Positions 27,398 to 34,971 of a DNA stretch of 39,389 nt are shown in pieces. Every line of letters begins with the position of its first letter. Position 1 is the stretch's first letter. Source of the stretch: an uncultured bacterium (GTDB taxonomy: Bacteria; Planctomycetota; UBA1135; GCA-002686595). The position numbers and the translations under genes are program-made. Location of the stretch: NCBI GenBank assembly GCA_938075305.1, contig CALJGV010000005.1, positions 1 through 39,389 of the forward strand, in the 5' to 3' direction. The notes beneath the pieces are model-generated. The model saw only the letters and a program-made list of their open reading frames with translations. It did no database searches and was not told the DNA's origin.

Positions 27398-28528
27398 TCA
27401 CTCGTACACCATCCAGAGGGGTCCTGGGAAGAGCCAGGTCAGGCCCGCCCGGAGATGGTCCCGCCAGTTCTCCCAGTTGTGTCCGTCCTGCGCCTCCACG
27501 AGGGTAGCGTCGACCCCCAGGGACTGGAGCATCGGAAGCAGGGTGCGGTTGTAGACGATGAGTGACTCGTAGATCCCGCAGGACAGGAAGACCCGGTCCG
27601 CTGGCTTCACGGGCGCGCGTCGGTACCCGTTCACGAACGCCACCACCGGATCGAAGAGCGGTCCGCGCTCGTGGTCGCCGATGTCGGTGAAGGCGAACGA
27701 GCCGGACTGGAGGAGCAGCCGACCGAAGACCCCGGGATGCTGGATCGATGCGTGCAGGGAGGCGACCGCGCCGAAGCTCGCCCCCATGAGCGCCCGGTTC
27801 TCGGGGCCAGCCTCCAGGGAGAACTCCTCCTCCAGCAGGGGGAGCAGCTCCGTCGCGAGGAAGTCCGCGTGTCGCTCGCTGGCCGCGTACTCGTGGACCC
27901 GGTCCGACGACTGGGTGAAGCAGACCACCATCGGCGGGATCTCTCCGCGGTCGATGAGGTTGTCGAGGACCGTCTTGAACGCCGCGTACCGAAGGTAGTC
28001 CAGCCCGTCATGGACGACCAGGAGCAGGTAGCGGCGGGTGACCCGGTAGCGGGCTGGCAGGTAGATGGAGAGGGGGCGGACGTCGCCCAACACCTCGCTC
28101 TGGAGCTGCCGCTCGAGGATGACCCCCTGACGGCGGGAGCGGTCCTCCACGGCCCACCAGGGCGTCGTGTAGTCCGGCCCCGTCACGACGGAGTTGGTGG
28201 CGAAGGGGTCCCGTGCCACCGCCGGATTCAGGGCGTCGAGGATCAGCTGTCGCTCGCCGTTCTGCTGGACCTCGAGCTTGTACTCCACGCGGGCCGTGCG
28301 CTGGACCTCGAGCTCAAGGGTCCAGACGTCGGGGTGCGTGCGGAGGAACTCCTGCGCGGATTCGAGGCCGAAGATCCAGTGGTGGAGCCACACCCCCTCG
28401 GCCTTCCCCTCGTAGACGAAGAGGGCCCGGCCGTCCTCGACGATGGGGACCTCGAGCCCCTCGAGGGCGGCGGCACCCTGCTCGGCGATGGCGTCCTTGG
28501 CCGCCTCGATCCGATCCGAAGCGCTCAC
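27398..28528 (-). CDS. Fes/enterochelin-esterase-like hydrolase of the ATP-grasp cluster
   Basis: This 376-residue protein has an N-terminal beta-sandwich of about 140 residues (WLHHWIFG, VEYKLEVQQNGERQLILDALNP), as in Fes-type esterases. The hydrolase domain then shows LLLVVHDGLDYL (168-179), the nucleophile elbow G249-A-S251-F-G and a late His in AQDGHNWENWRDHL. Fes-type enzymes cleave ester bonds of small molecules and siderophores, but related members act on other esters or acyl chains. The GTG start at 28528 overlaps the upstream stop as GTGA and has GGAGG 8 bases before it. That fixes the start against a longer in-frame extension. No siderophore synthesis or uptake gene is in the window, so an enterochelin role is unlikely. 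Confidence 0.87.
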   Translation of the reverse strand: MSASDRIEAAKDAIAEQGAAALEGLEVPIVEDGRALFVYEGKAEGVWLHHWIFGLESAQEFLRTHPDVWTLELEVQRTARVEYKLEVQQNGERQLILDALNPAVARDPFATNSVVTGPDYTTPWWAVEDRSRRQGVILERQLQSEVLGDVRPLSIYLPARYRVTRRYLLLVVHDGLDYLRYAAFKTVLDNLIDRGEIPPMVVCFTQSSDRVHEYAASERHADFLATELLPLLEEEFSLEAGPENRALMGASFGAVASLHASIQHPGVFGRLLLQSGSFAFTDIGDHERGPLFDPVVAFVNGYRRAPVKPADRVFLSCGIYESLIVYNRTLLPMLQSLGVDATLVEAQDGHNWENWRDHLRAGLTWLFPGPLWMVYE

Positions 28529-29478
28529 GCCTGGCCCTCCACGAGATCTCCTACCACGGCGCCCGCCGTGCTCAGCCGACGCGCTCCCCGGGCGGACCAC
28601 CCATCGCTCCCCGCGACCAGGCTGTCGCCGTCGTCCAGGGCCACGACCAGCTCGGGCGCGAGCCGCCGGGCCAACAGCGCGACCCGCCCGCGGTCGGCCA
28701 AGTCCAGCCTGCGAGAGGCGTACGGCAGGGCGACGACACCCGGGGCGAGGCCGAGCCCGGGCCCGAGGATCTCGGCGTCCCCCGGCCCCTGGGGCGGGGA
28801 GTCATGGAACAAGAGAATGCGATCGGTCAGCGCCATGGCTCCTGCGGACCACCCGACCACCGGCGTGGCGGCAGGCAGGGACTCGGCCACACCGAAGAGC
28901 CGCATGCGGTTGTACAGGATCCCCACGTGCCCCCCCGCCACGAGGAGGGTCCCCGCGCCCGCCAGGGTCTCCCCGATCTCTGCCCGACCCGAGCGCAGGC
29001 TCTCGCGGTCCACCGCCATGCCGAAGGTCTCCTCGTTGAGCGCTCCCACCCGCGCGCAATGGTGGTCGTCCAGCTCGCGCAACGCCCGGCAGGCCAGGTC
29101 CACCGAAGGAGCGACCAGCGGGTCCTGCTCGTCCGGGCGGGTCCGCCCCATCAGCTCTCGCGCCGCCGAGAGCTCGGCGGCGAGCCGGATGCGATAGAGG
29201 GCGGAGAGTTCCTTCATGCGGTCGTGCCGGTCGAACATCAGGTGGCGCAGGTCTGCGTCCGACTCGAAGGCCGCCTCGCATCGCGGCCAGAGGTCCAGGC
29301 TCCGGACCGGCTCACCGAGGTGGGCGTCCAGGCGTCCGGTCTCCGACTCCCGCTCCTCCCATCCAGCAGACACGAGCACGTAGGGGCCCGAGGCCCCCAT
29401 CCGGTCGAGGACATCGCGCAGCGTCGGGCGGTCGCGCTGTGGCCCCAGGAGGGCGAGCGGTCGAGGGGCGGCGGTCAT
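28525..29478 (-). CDS. S51/class-I glutamine-amidotransferase-like protein
   Basis: This 317-residue protein has a C-terminal domain carrying the nucleophile elbow G209-W-S211-A-G-A of the peptidase E/cyanophycinase (S51) group. The preceding LLVAGGHVGILYNRMR resembles the GGN-loop of that group, and H225 follows in LLFHDSPPQG. The first 170 residues are longer than in peptidase E and include a helical region (KELSALYRIRLAAELSAARE). The enzyme could cleave an amide or isopeptide product made by the neighbouring ligases. Its start (ATG 29478) overlaps the upstream ATP-grasp stop by one base (TGATG). The gene overlaps the downstream hydrolase gene by four. The Ser nucleophile argues for hydrolase rather than glutaminase activity. 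Confidence 0.78.
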   Translation of the reverse strand: MTAAPRPLALLGPQRDRPTLRDVLDRMGASGPYVLVSAGWEERESETGRLDAHLGEPVRSLDLWPRCEAAFESDADLRHLMFDRHDRMKELSALYRIRLAAELSAARELMGRTRPDEQDPLVAPSVDLACRALRELDDHHCARVGALNEETFGMAVDRESLRSGRAEIGETLAGAGTLLVAGGHVGILYNRMRLFGVAESLPAATPVVGWSAGAMALTDRILLFHDSPPQGPGDAEILGPGLGLAPGVVALPYASRRLDLADRGRVALLARRLAPELVVALDDGDSLVAGSDGWSARGARRLSTAGAVVGDLVEGQA

Positions 29479-30719
29479 CAGGCGTCGCAGTGGATCCGCA
29501 CGTCCCGCCCGATGTCGTCCGCGATCCGCAGCGCCTCCCCGAGGAGGTTGTGGCGCGCGATGCACCACCCGTCCCCGGTCACCACCTGGGTCCAGTCCCG
29601 ACGCGGCGCGCCGATCGGCACGAGCTCAACCACAGGGAGGTGCTCCCCGTCCCGGGCGAGGATGGGCTCGAGCCCCTCGATCCTCGTCACGATCTGGCCG
29701 TCCCCGTGGGCGCGCTTGAAGACCAACGCAGCGTTGTAGCGGCGGTCCATGGACTGCTCCGAGGTCCCGCGGGTGATCGCCTCGGCCCACAACCGGAACA
29801 CGTCGCCGTCGCAGGCGTAGTTCATCCCGTGGGAGAGGCGCCCACCCGGGGCGCGGGCGCCGACCTCTCCGAAGATCGCCTCGCCCGTTCGGTCCGAGAG
29901 GTACCACTCCATGTGGGCCATGCCCGTGCGGTAGCCGAGGGCCTTGAGCGCTCGCCGCCCCAGCTCGACGCCGGGGGCGACCTCTGGCTGCTCGAGGTCG
30001 GCGAGGCACACCGCCTGGGGACTCATCCAGGGGTTCTGGCGCGCCACCAGCGGCTTGGGCCGGTACCAGGCCACGTTCTCGAAGAGCGTCTCCCCGTCCG
30101 CGAGGATGGCGTCGTAGGTGAACTCCTTGCCCTCGATGAACTCCTCCACGCTGACCTCGGGGACGTGGGCCACCGCGTCGATCACCCGCGCCAGCTCCTC
30201 ATCGGAGCGCGCCGTGTGCGTGTCCTCCGAGCCAGCCCCGTCGATGGGCTTGACGATCAGCGGATAGCCGACGGCCCGCGCCGCCTCTTCCACCTCCGCC
30301 CGGGTCCGCGCGCGGTAGTGATGGGGCGTGCGAACCCCAGCGGCGTCCAGGGTGGCCTTCATGGCCTCCTTGTCCCGGAAGGTGATGGCCTGGTCCACGC
30401 GGAGCCCAGGGACGTCGAAGGCCTCTCGCATGCGCGCCGCGAGGACCACCCCGATCTCCCACAGACACTCCACCCGGTCGGGGCGCACGCCCAGCTGGCC
30501 GAGCCAACGACCGACCTCGGCCACGGTGTGCTCCTCGTTCCAGAGATCGTTCACGACCAGGTGGTCATCAAGCGCATCACGGACCGCGGGCTCCATGGCC
30601 GCCGCGGGCTGATCCCCCACGCCCAGCACTCGCACGCCGGGCAGCGCGTGCAGCGCCTGGGTGAAGTGACCGTTGTCGGCGGGGAAGCCCGGTGAGATGA
30701 GGACCACGTTGATCGTCAT
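29478..30719 (-). CDS. ATP-grasp ligase, HMEW paralogue 1
   Basis: In this 413-residue protein the ATP-grasp core is clear: a Lys-type motif in YPLIVKPIDGAGSEDT, VEEFIEGKEFTYDAI, then GMAHMEWYLS and FGEVGARAPGG, where acidic and Asn-type residues bind Mg-ATP. It closely follows the pattern of two other cluster members (30764-32005 and 33669-34889). Shared landmarks are FRDKxxMK before the core, HMEW and E-x-(G/A)-x-R-x-PG. Such enzymes join a carboxylate to an amine via acyl phosphate, as in amino-acid ligases. ATG 30719 is chosen because MTINVVLISPGFP matches the paralogue starts; a weak AAAGG lies before it. The frame upstream is open, but it lies inside the neighbouring gene. The substrate is unknown. 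Confidence 0.87.
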   Translation of the reverse strand: MTINVVLISPGFPADNGHFTQALHALPGVRVLGVGDQPAAAMEPAVRDALDDHLVVNDLWNEEHTVAEVGRWLGQLGVRPDRVECLWEIGVVLAARMREAFDVPGLRVDQAITFRDKEAMKATLDAAGVRTPHHYRARTRAEVEEAARAVGYPLIVKPIDGAGSEDTHTARSDEELARVIDAVAHVPEVSVEEFIEGKEFTYDAILADGETLFENVAWYRPKPLVARQNPWMSPQAVCLADLEQPEVAPGVELGRRALKALGYRTGMAHMEWYLSDRTGEAIFGEVGARAPGGRLSHGMNYACDGDVFRLWAEAITRGTSEQSMDRRYNAALVFKRAHGDGQIVTRIEGLEPILARDGEHLPVVELVPIGAPRRDWTQVVTGDGWCIARHNLLGEALRIADDIGRDVRIHCDA

Positions 30720-30763
30720 GGAGACCTTTGGGTTGGACAGGGTCAGGGGAAAGACGGGCTGGC

Positions 30764-32005
30764 TCAGGCGGAGAGCTCGACCTGCAGGATCTCGACCGCG
30801 CGCCGCAGGCCGTCGCGCACACGCTCGGTGTCCTCGTGCCGGAGGATGACGAACCCCTCGCCCTCGTAGGAGCTGGCCTTGGGCTGTCCGGGTGTGGGGA
30901 GCTGGGACTCGACCACGAGGTCGCCGAGCTCCTGGTTCGCCCGCTCGATACCGGCGACGCGGGCCACGCGCCCGGCCCCCTGGCCCCGCAGGTAGGCGGC
31001 CCCCGTGGCGAAGCGGCGGGGCGGCGGCGTGAAGTCCTCCAGGATGGAGACCTCGGCCCACACGCGATAGAAGTCCCGGTCGTGGGCGTAGGAGATCAGC
31101 GAGGTGAATTGCGCTCCCGGCGGGCGGGCGGCGACCTCGGAGATGGCGATGGACCCGTCGGCGCGGCGGAACCACTCCATGTGGGTCATCCCAGTCACCA
31201 TCCCCAGGGCGTCGAGGGCACGGGGCCCCGCGGAGAGGATCGGCGCGAACTCGGGGACCTCGATGTCCCTCGGCAGCATCACCGTCCACTGAATCCAGGG
31301 GGACTCCATCACCTGCAGGGGCGTCGGCGAGTACTCAGAGATCGAGTGGAACAGATGCCGGCCGCCGACGGAGACGCTATCGAAGGAGAACTCCCGCCCC
31401 TGCACGAACTCCTCCAGCAGGAGGGGCTGGGCGGGCGTGGGCGGATGGGTCCTCAGCCAGCCCTCCAGCTGGGAGACGTCGTCCACGCGGAAGGTGTCCC
31501 GTGCGCCCGCACCAGCAGGCGGCTTGGCCACCAGCGGCATCGTGCCGCGCGCGAACTCGATGGCGCCGGCGGCGTCCGTCGCGAGGTAATGGCGGGCGCA
31601 GGGCAGGTCGTGGGCGCGGAGCGCGTCCTTCATGACGGACTTGTCACGGAAGCGCCCGGCCTCGGCCCGGTCCATGCCGCGGATCTGCAGGCGCTCCCGG
31701 ACCTGGGCGAGCGCCTCTTGGAGGGGTTCGAGGATGCCCACGAGCGCTGTCACCCCTCGGCCGGTGCTCCCAGCGATCTGGCGGACGGCTCCCTCAAGTT
31801 GGCCGGCGTCGTGGCAGTCCTCCACGCGGACGAATTCCGCGATCCTACTGCGAACCTCGTCCTCCAGGGCCCCCATGAAAGAGGCTGCGGACTCCTGCGC
31901 CACCACAGAGAACGTGGTGTCGGGGAGCAGCGCCGCCGCCCTCAAGAACCTCAGGGTGCTCGGCAGGGCAAAGGGCGCGACGAAGACCGTGCTGGCGCGT
32001 GTCAT
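30764..32005 (-). CDS. ATP-grasp ligase, HMEW paralogue 2
   Basis: Also 413 residues, this protein shows FRDKSVMK, MPLVAKPPAGAGARDT, LEEFVQGREFSFDSV, GMTHMEWF and SEVAARPPGA in the same order as paralogue 1. The core of both metal-binding acidic sites appears intact. The N-terminal 100 residues (FVAPFALPSTLRFL) are the most different part, which suggests a different amine or acyl partner. The start is ATG 32005; longer open frame upstream is not homologous. It is the first gene of the six-gene cluster, separated by 95 bases from glgA, which runs the other way. The leader contains a perfect ACCCCC-CGA-GGGGGT hairpin (32020-32034). The substrate is not known. Confidence 0.86.
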   Translation of the reverse strand: MTRASTVFVAPFALPSTLRFLRAAALLPDTTFSVVAQESAASFMGALEDEVRSRIAEFVRVEDCHDAGQLEGAVRQIAGSTGRGVTALVGILEPLQEALAQVRERLQIRGMDRAEAGRFRDKSVMKDALRAHDLPCARHYLATDAAGAIEFARGTMPLVAKPPAGAGARDTFRVDDVSQLEGWLRTHPPTPAQPLLLEEFVQGREFSFDSVSVGGRHLFHSISEYSPTPLQVMESPWIQWTVMLPRDIEVPEFAPILSAGPRALDALGMVTGMTHMEWFRRADGSIAISEVAARPPGAQFTSLISYAHDRDFYRVWAEVSILEDFTPPPRRFATGAAYLRGQGAGRVARVAGIERANQELGDLVVESQLPTPGQPKASSYEGEGFVILRHEDTERVRDGLRRAVEILQVELSA

Positions 32006-32099
32006 CCTGGCCGGAGGATACCCCCCGAGGGGGTCCGGTTTCCCACCAGAACTCCCGGGCGTCCGCAACCCGAGGGGCACGGTTCGCTAAGCTCCCGCC
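32006..32099. promoter_or_regulatory. short divergent promoter region, ATP-grasp cluster / glgA
   Basis: Only 94 bases separate the first cluster gene from glgA, so both promoters must lie here and may be co-regulated. A perfect 6-bp hairpin (ACCCCC / GGGGGT, 32020-32034) sits in the minus-strand leader. No confident -35/-10 boxes can be named. Confidence 0.4.
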
Positions 32100-33581
32100 A
32101 TGCAGCTTCCCCTCCGCATCGCGATGGTGTCTGCGGAGTGCGCTCCCTTCGCCAAGACGGGCGGTCTCGCCGACGTGGCCGCGGCGCTCTCCCGCACCCT
32201 CTGGAAGCGCGGCCACCAGGTCCGGCTCTTCGTCCCCCTCTACGGTCGGATCGAACGGTCAGGTCTCCAGACGGAGCCGTTCCTCTCCCCGTTCCCCGTC
32301 AGCTTCCCCGGCTGGGACGTCCCGGTGGCGGTCCGCAAGGCGCCGCTCCCTGACTCCGAGAACGCCGACGGCGTGCCGCTCCAGGTGGAGTTCATCCACT
32401 CCCCGGAGCTCTTCGGGCGAGAGGAACTTTATACCAACGACGACGATGAGCCGATCCGCTGGGCAGGCTTCTGCCGCGCCGCCATCGAGGCTTGCCAGCG
32501 CACCGGGTGGGCCCCTGACGTCTTCCACGCCAACGACTGGCACACGGGGCTCCTGCCCCTCCTGCTGAAGTCCACCTATGGATGGGACGACCTCCTGCGA
32601 GGTAGCTCCACCCTGCTCTCCATCCACAACCTGGGGTACCAGGGGGTCTTCGCCGAGGACGCGATCCGGAGGATCGGCCTGGAAGGCGTGCGCGACCAGT
32701 TCCACCAGGAGCGCCTCGCCGCCGGCGCGGTGAACTACCTGGAGACCGGGATCCTGCACGCCTCGTGGTTATCCACGGTCTCCGACACCTACGCCCGTGA
32801 AATCCAGACGCCCGAGTACGGCCACGGTCTCCAGGGGCTCCTCGCCCAGCGTGAGGATCACCTCGCCGGCATCGTCAATGGCGTCGACTACGGGGAGTGG
32901 GACCCCGCCACCGATCCCCACCTCCCCGCCAACTTCGGGCCGAATGACCTGTTCGGTAAGCGCATGTGTCGCGACGCGCTCCTCGACGAGCTGCGCGTGG
33001 CCCCCGAGCCCTCCGGTCCGGTCCTCGGCATCGTCTCGCGGCTCACGCAGCAGAAGGGCTTCGAGCTCATCCCCGAGTTCGCCGAGCGCCTGCTGGATCA
33101 CCACGACGTTCGGCTGCTCGTCCTCGGCAGCGGGGAGGCCGAACAGGAGAGCTACTTCCGCTGGCTCCGCGACCGCTACCCCGCGAAGGTCGGCGTCCAT
33201 ATCGGCTACGACAACGGCCTCGCCCACCGCATCGAGGCGGGGGCGGACATCTTCCTCATGCCATCGCGCTACGAGCCGTGCGGCCTGAACCAGATGTACA
33301 GCCTGAAGTACGGCACCATCCCCCTGGTGCGCAGCACCGGAGGCCTCGCCGACACGGTCGAGCGCCTCGAGGACGGCAGCGGCACCGGCTTCGTCTTCTA
33401 CGAGCACACCTCGGTGGCCCTTGAGGACACCCTGGCCCACGCCCTCGAGGTCTGGCGTGACCCCGAGACCTGGCGGGCCATGCAGCTGCGCGGCATGGCC
33501 CAGGACTTCTCGTGGGAGGCCCAGGTCGACCGATACGAGGACCTGTACGCCGCGATCATGGCCGACCTCCAGCTGGCCTGA
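32100..33581 (+). CDS. glgA: glycogen synthase (starch synthase, GT5)
   Basis: This 493-residue GT5 enzyme extends alpha-1,4-glucan chains from ADP-glucose. The N-terminal sugar-nucleotide-binding motif is in AKTGGLADV, with K19. The central HANDWHTGLLPLLL and LSIHNLGYQG are typical, as are VNGVDYGEWDP, LGIVSRLTQQKGFEL and the C-terminal EPCGLNQMYSLKYGTIPLVRSTGGL. Length is normal for GlgA. The start ATG 32100 has no Shine-Dalgarno, matching several other first genes in the window. It completes the glycogen route with glgC, some 12 kb away, although glgB is not found here. It lies beside the ATP-grasp cluster. Whether that neighbourhood is functional or accidental is not known. Confidence 0.97.
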   Translation: MQLPLRIAMVSAECAPFAKTGGLADVAAALSRTLWKRGHQVRLFVPLYGRIERSGLQTEPFLSPFPVSFPGWDVPVAVRKAPLPDSENADGVPLQVEFIHSPELFGREELYTNDDDEPIRWAGFCRAAIEACQRTGWAPDVFHANDWHTGLLPLLLKSTYGWDDLLRGSSTLLSIHNLGYQGVFAEDAIRRIGLEGVRDQFHQERLAAGAVNYLETGILHASWLSTVSDTYAREIQTPEYGHGLQGLLAQREDHLAGIVNGVDYGEWDPATDPHLPANFGPNDLFGKRMCRDALLDELRVAPEPSGPVLGIVSRLTQQKGFELIPEFAERLLDHHDVRLLVLGSGEAEQESYFRWLRDRYPAKVGVHIGYDNGLAHRIEAGADIFLMPSRYEPCGLNQMYSLKYGTIPLVRSTGGLADTVERLEDGSGTGFVFYEHTSVALEDTLAHALEVWRDPETWRAMQLRGMAQDFSWEAQVDRYEDLYAAIMADLQLA

Positions 33582-33668
33582 GCCTCCCCGAGGCTCCGGT
33601 CACCGATCCAACAACACCCGACGACCCACCGGCGGCCGGTCCCAGCCTCGCCGCGCCTGCCCAACGCC

Positions 33669-34889
33669 ATGCACGTCATCTTCGTCGAGCCCTCCTTCCC
33701 GTCCAATCAGCGGGAGTTCGTCCGCGCCCTGAAAGAGGTCGGCGCCCGGGTCACCGCCATCGCGGAGGCGCCGCCCAGCGCCCTCGACGACGAGCTTCGT
33801 GGCTGGCTGGACGGACACGAGCAGGTCCCGTCCGTGACCAACGGCGAGGCCCTCCTCGCCGCTGTCCGTCGCGTCCAGCAGCGCGGCTGGGTGGACCGCC
33901 TCGAGGCCACGGTCGAGGCGCACATCACGCCGTGTGCCTGGGTCCGCGAGCAGTGCGAGATCCCGGGCACCTCGACCCGAACCGCGTGGCTCTGCCGGGA
34001 CAAGCCTGCCATGAAGGAGGCCCTGCGCGAGGCCGGGGTCCCGACCGCCCGGAGCATTGGGACCTCTGACCTCGATGAGGCGCGGGCCTTCATCGCGGAG
34101 GTCGGGTACCCGGTCATCCTCAAGCCGCGGGACGGCGCCGGGGCGGCGGGGACCGCCCGCGCCCACGACGACGAGAGCCTCGAGGCTGCGATCGAGGAGA
34201 GCGGCCTCGGACGTGGCGAGGGCGTGGCCATCGAGGAGTTCATCGAAGGGCACGAGGGCTACTGGGACACGCTCTGCCTGAACGGCGACGTGGCCCACGA
34301 GTTCATCACCCACTACTACCCGAACGTGCTCGAGGCCATGCGGCACCGCTGGATCTCGCCTCAGATGGCCACCACCAACGAGGTGCAAGACGAGCGCTAC
34401 GACGACCTCCGCGCGATGGGGCGCAAGGTCATCCAGACCCTCGGGATCGAGACCTCCGCCACCCACATGGAGTGGTTCTTCGGGCCCAAGGGGCTCAAGT
34501 TCAGCGAGATCGGCTGCCGGCCCCCGGGCGTGCGCATGTGGGACGTCTACCAGGCCGCGAACGATTTCGACATCTACCGAGAGTGGGCCCACCTGATCGT
34601 CCACGGGAGTGCATCCCAGGCTCCTTCGAGGCGCTGCGCGGGGGGCATGATCGCCCTGCGCCCGAGCGCCGACGGCCGGATCGAGCGCTACGAAGGCGTG
34701 GACGAGCTCCGGGCACGCCACGGCGAGCACATCATCGACTCCCACTTCCCCCCCCCGGGCACCCCCACCCAGGGCGTCGAGGCAGGCTACATGGCGAACG
34801 CCTGGGTACGCCTGCGCCACGAGAGCTTCGATGAGCTCCGCTCGATCCAGGACTGGATCGGGGAGAACGTCAGGGTCCACGCCGGCTGA
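33669..34889 (+). CDS. ATP-grasp ligase, HMEW paralogue 3
   Basis: This 406-residue protein carries the same ordered landmarks as the two cluster paralogues: CRDKPAMKEAL, YPVILKPRDGAGAAGT, IEEFIEGHEGYWDTL, SATHMEWFFG and SEIGCRPPGV. Mg-ATP-binding acidic positions appear intact. It therefore belongs to the same family but sits on the opposite strand, 87 bases after glgA. Its start, MHVIFVEPSFPSNQREF, looks like a preATP-grasp domain and resembles the paralogue 1 start (VLISPGFPADNGHF). There is no Shine-Dalgarno. The three paralogues may handle successive steps or different partners, with the divergent fourth ligase at 26123-27391. No substrate can be named from the sequence. Confidence 0.87.
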   Translation: MHVIFVEPSFPSNQREFVRALKEVGARVTAIAEAPPSALDDELRGWLDGHEQVPSVTNGEALLAAVRRVQQRGWVDRLEATVEAHITPCAWVREQCEIPGTSTRTAWLCRDKPAMKEALREAGVPTARSIGTSDLDEARAFIAEVGYPVILKPRDGAGAAGTARAHDDESLEAAIEESGLGRGEGVAIEEFIEGHEGYWDTLCLNGDVAHEFITHYYPNVLEAMRHRWISPQMATTNEVQDERYDDLRAMGRKVIQTLGIETSATHMEWFFGPKGLKFSEIGCRPPGVRMWDVYQAANDFDIYREWAHLIVHGSASQAPSRRCAGGMIALRPSADGRIERYEGVDELRARHGEHIIDSHFPPPGTPTQGVEAGYMANAWVRLRHESFDELRSIQDWIGENVRVHAG

Positions 34890-34971
34890 ACCCGACCGTC
34901 CGGCCACGCCGCCCGATCCCCCAATCCAGATCCCGCCGGATCAGACCGCTGGGGTATCGTTCAGAACGCCC

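Noticed and set aside
28525..29478. Cyanophycin metabolism suggested by an S51-like enzyme beside ATP-grasp genes
   Set aside because: The ATP-grasp proteins are about 400 residues, less than half of a cyanophycin synthetase, and lack its Mur-ligase-like C-terminal domain.
30720..31289. 5' extension of the ATP-grasp paralogue 1 frame
   Set aside because: The extension lies inside the coding sequence of paralogue 2 and is Arg/Pro-rich. The MTINVV start at 30719 matches family starts.
25377..32005. Siderophore (enterobactin-type) locus suggested by Fes-like hydrolases
   Set aside because: No NRPS, Ent, uptake receptor or Fur-box gene is present. The partners are ATP-grasp ligases.
30728..32353. 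541-codon forward frame across the second ATP-grasp gene and the start of glgA
   Set aside because: It overlaps two well-supported genes and has no recognisable domain.
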